Of a stretch of 64,000 bases of DNA, positions 63,771-64,000 are shown piece by piece; positions within the stretch are counted from its first letter, which is position 1; every line of letters begins with the position of its first letter. Source of the stretch: an uncultured Ilyobacter sp. (lineage in GTDB: Bacteria; Fusobacteriota; Fusobacteriia; Fusobacteriales; Fusobacteriaceae); contig NZ_OY760438.1 in the NCBI RefSeq assembly GCF_963663625.1, positions 792,727-856,726 on the forward strand, read 5' to 3'. The position numbers and the translations under genes are program-made. A model generated the notes under the pieces. It was not told where the DNA came from. It saw nothing but the letters and a program-made list of their open reading frames with translations, and ran no database searches.

Positions 63771-64000
63771 TTATATGCTTTTAAGTATCTCATTTTTTTT
63801 ATTTTTCATGTTTTCCTCTTTAGAATTCAAGGCCCTTTTGATGTGCCCGGCAAATATTTCATGTATCTCGGACATCTCTCCCATTCCCCTCATAACAACT
63901 TCCACTGAGAATCCCTCCTTTTCAAGGGTCTCTCTCCATTCTCCGCTTATATCCTCTGTAGCATGTGTCCCTGCTACTATCATAAAAGGAACAAGTGTTA
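63771..64000 (-). CDS. cbiK: Sirohydrochlorin cobaltochelatase, C-terminal part (partial)
   Basis: The last ~76 codons are visible and the gene continues past the right edge. TLVPFMIVAGTHATEDISGE with the metal-ligand His in GTHATEDI, then GMGEMSEIHEIFAGHIKRAL, are characteristic of anaerobic CbiK. Cobalt (or iron) insertion into sirohydrochlorin feeds B12 or siroheme. It lies just upstream of the ABC importer and a few kb from the siroheme-dependent heme genes. Confidence 0.8.
   Translation of the reverse strand, partial: TLVPFMIVAGTHATEDISGEWRETLEKEGFSVEVVMRGMGEMSEIHEIFAGHIKRALNSKEENMKNKKNEILKSI

Overview
The window looks like a chromosomal stretch from a low-GC anaerobe of the Fusobacteriota, closest in gene content to Ilyobacter or Propionigenium-type organisms. 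The grounds are the strongly A+T-rich sequence, AGA/ATA-rich codon use, a diderm-style periplasmic binding protein without a lipobox, coenzyme-B12-dependent glycerol dehydratase genes, and the GABA-to-4-hydroxybutyrate and aspartase fermentation genes. The taxon is inferred from gene content and was not tested by a search. No rRNA, tRNA, CRISPR array or phage was seen.

Layout. 0-10.5 kb: housekeeping and stress genes (end of proC, an HD hydrolase, a two-gene chromate transporter, a phosphoesterase, CvfB, an RseC-like protein, a copper-chaperone-like protein, a SlyD-like isomerase, two mechanosensitive-channel-type proteins) plus a broken PTS EIIA gene. 10.5-20.3 kb: an amino-acid fermentation island with a decayed fumarate-reductase flavoprotein, aspA, a tiny Cys-rich ORF, a YczE-like membrane protein, a PucR-type regulator, an APC permease, gabT and a 4-hydroxybutyrate-dehydrogenase-like gene. 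Three copies of one palindrome (ATTGTGCT-NN-AGCACAAT) sit at matching distances in front of three promoters here. 20.4-30.5 kb: a seven-gene arginine/carbamoyl-phosphate operon (argC-argJ-carA-carB-argB-argD-argF on the minus strand) behind a consensus promoter, an Arg-codon-rich leader peptide and tandem terminators.

30.6-41 kb: a mixed segment with an Fe-S CCG-domain protein, 5-formyl-THF cyclo-ligase, an AEC transporter, a tartrate/D-malate-dehydrogenase-type enzyme, an EamA transporter, a YgiD-like dioxygenase, an unfamiliar 112-residue protein made of 40-residue repeats behind a structured leader, a split 3-methyladenine glycosylase, and EF-P with its probable rhamnosyltransferase EarP. 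41-52.6 kb: the glycerol to 1,3-propanediol module (glpF, dehydratase dhaBCE, reactivase dhaFG, an HbpS-like protein, a PocR/AraC regulator and divergent dhaT). Two defective IS3-family copies in the same orientation bracket it, and a decayed second dhaG lies just outside the left one. 52.7-59 kb: katG directly downstream of ahbC, ahbD and a fused ahbA-ahbB, which form the siroheme-dependent heme pathway. 59-64 kb: an RraA-like protein, a HAD phosphatase, a DUF4250 protein, a metal-chelate/corrinoid-type ABC importer and the end of cbiK.

How it fits together: aspartate, GABA and glycerol are fermented to fumarate/succinate, 4-hydroxybutyrate and 1,3-propanediol. B12 for the dehydratase and heme for KatG both derive from sirohydrochlorin, and CbiK and the ABC importer at the right edge plausibly serve that tetrapyrrole/cobalt supply. 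Several intergenic gaps hold decayed genes, so this part of the genome is still losing functions.
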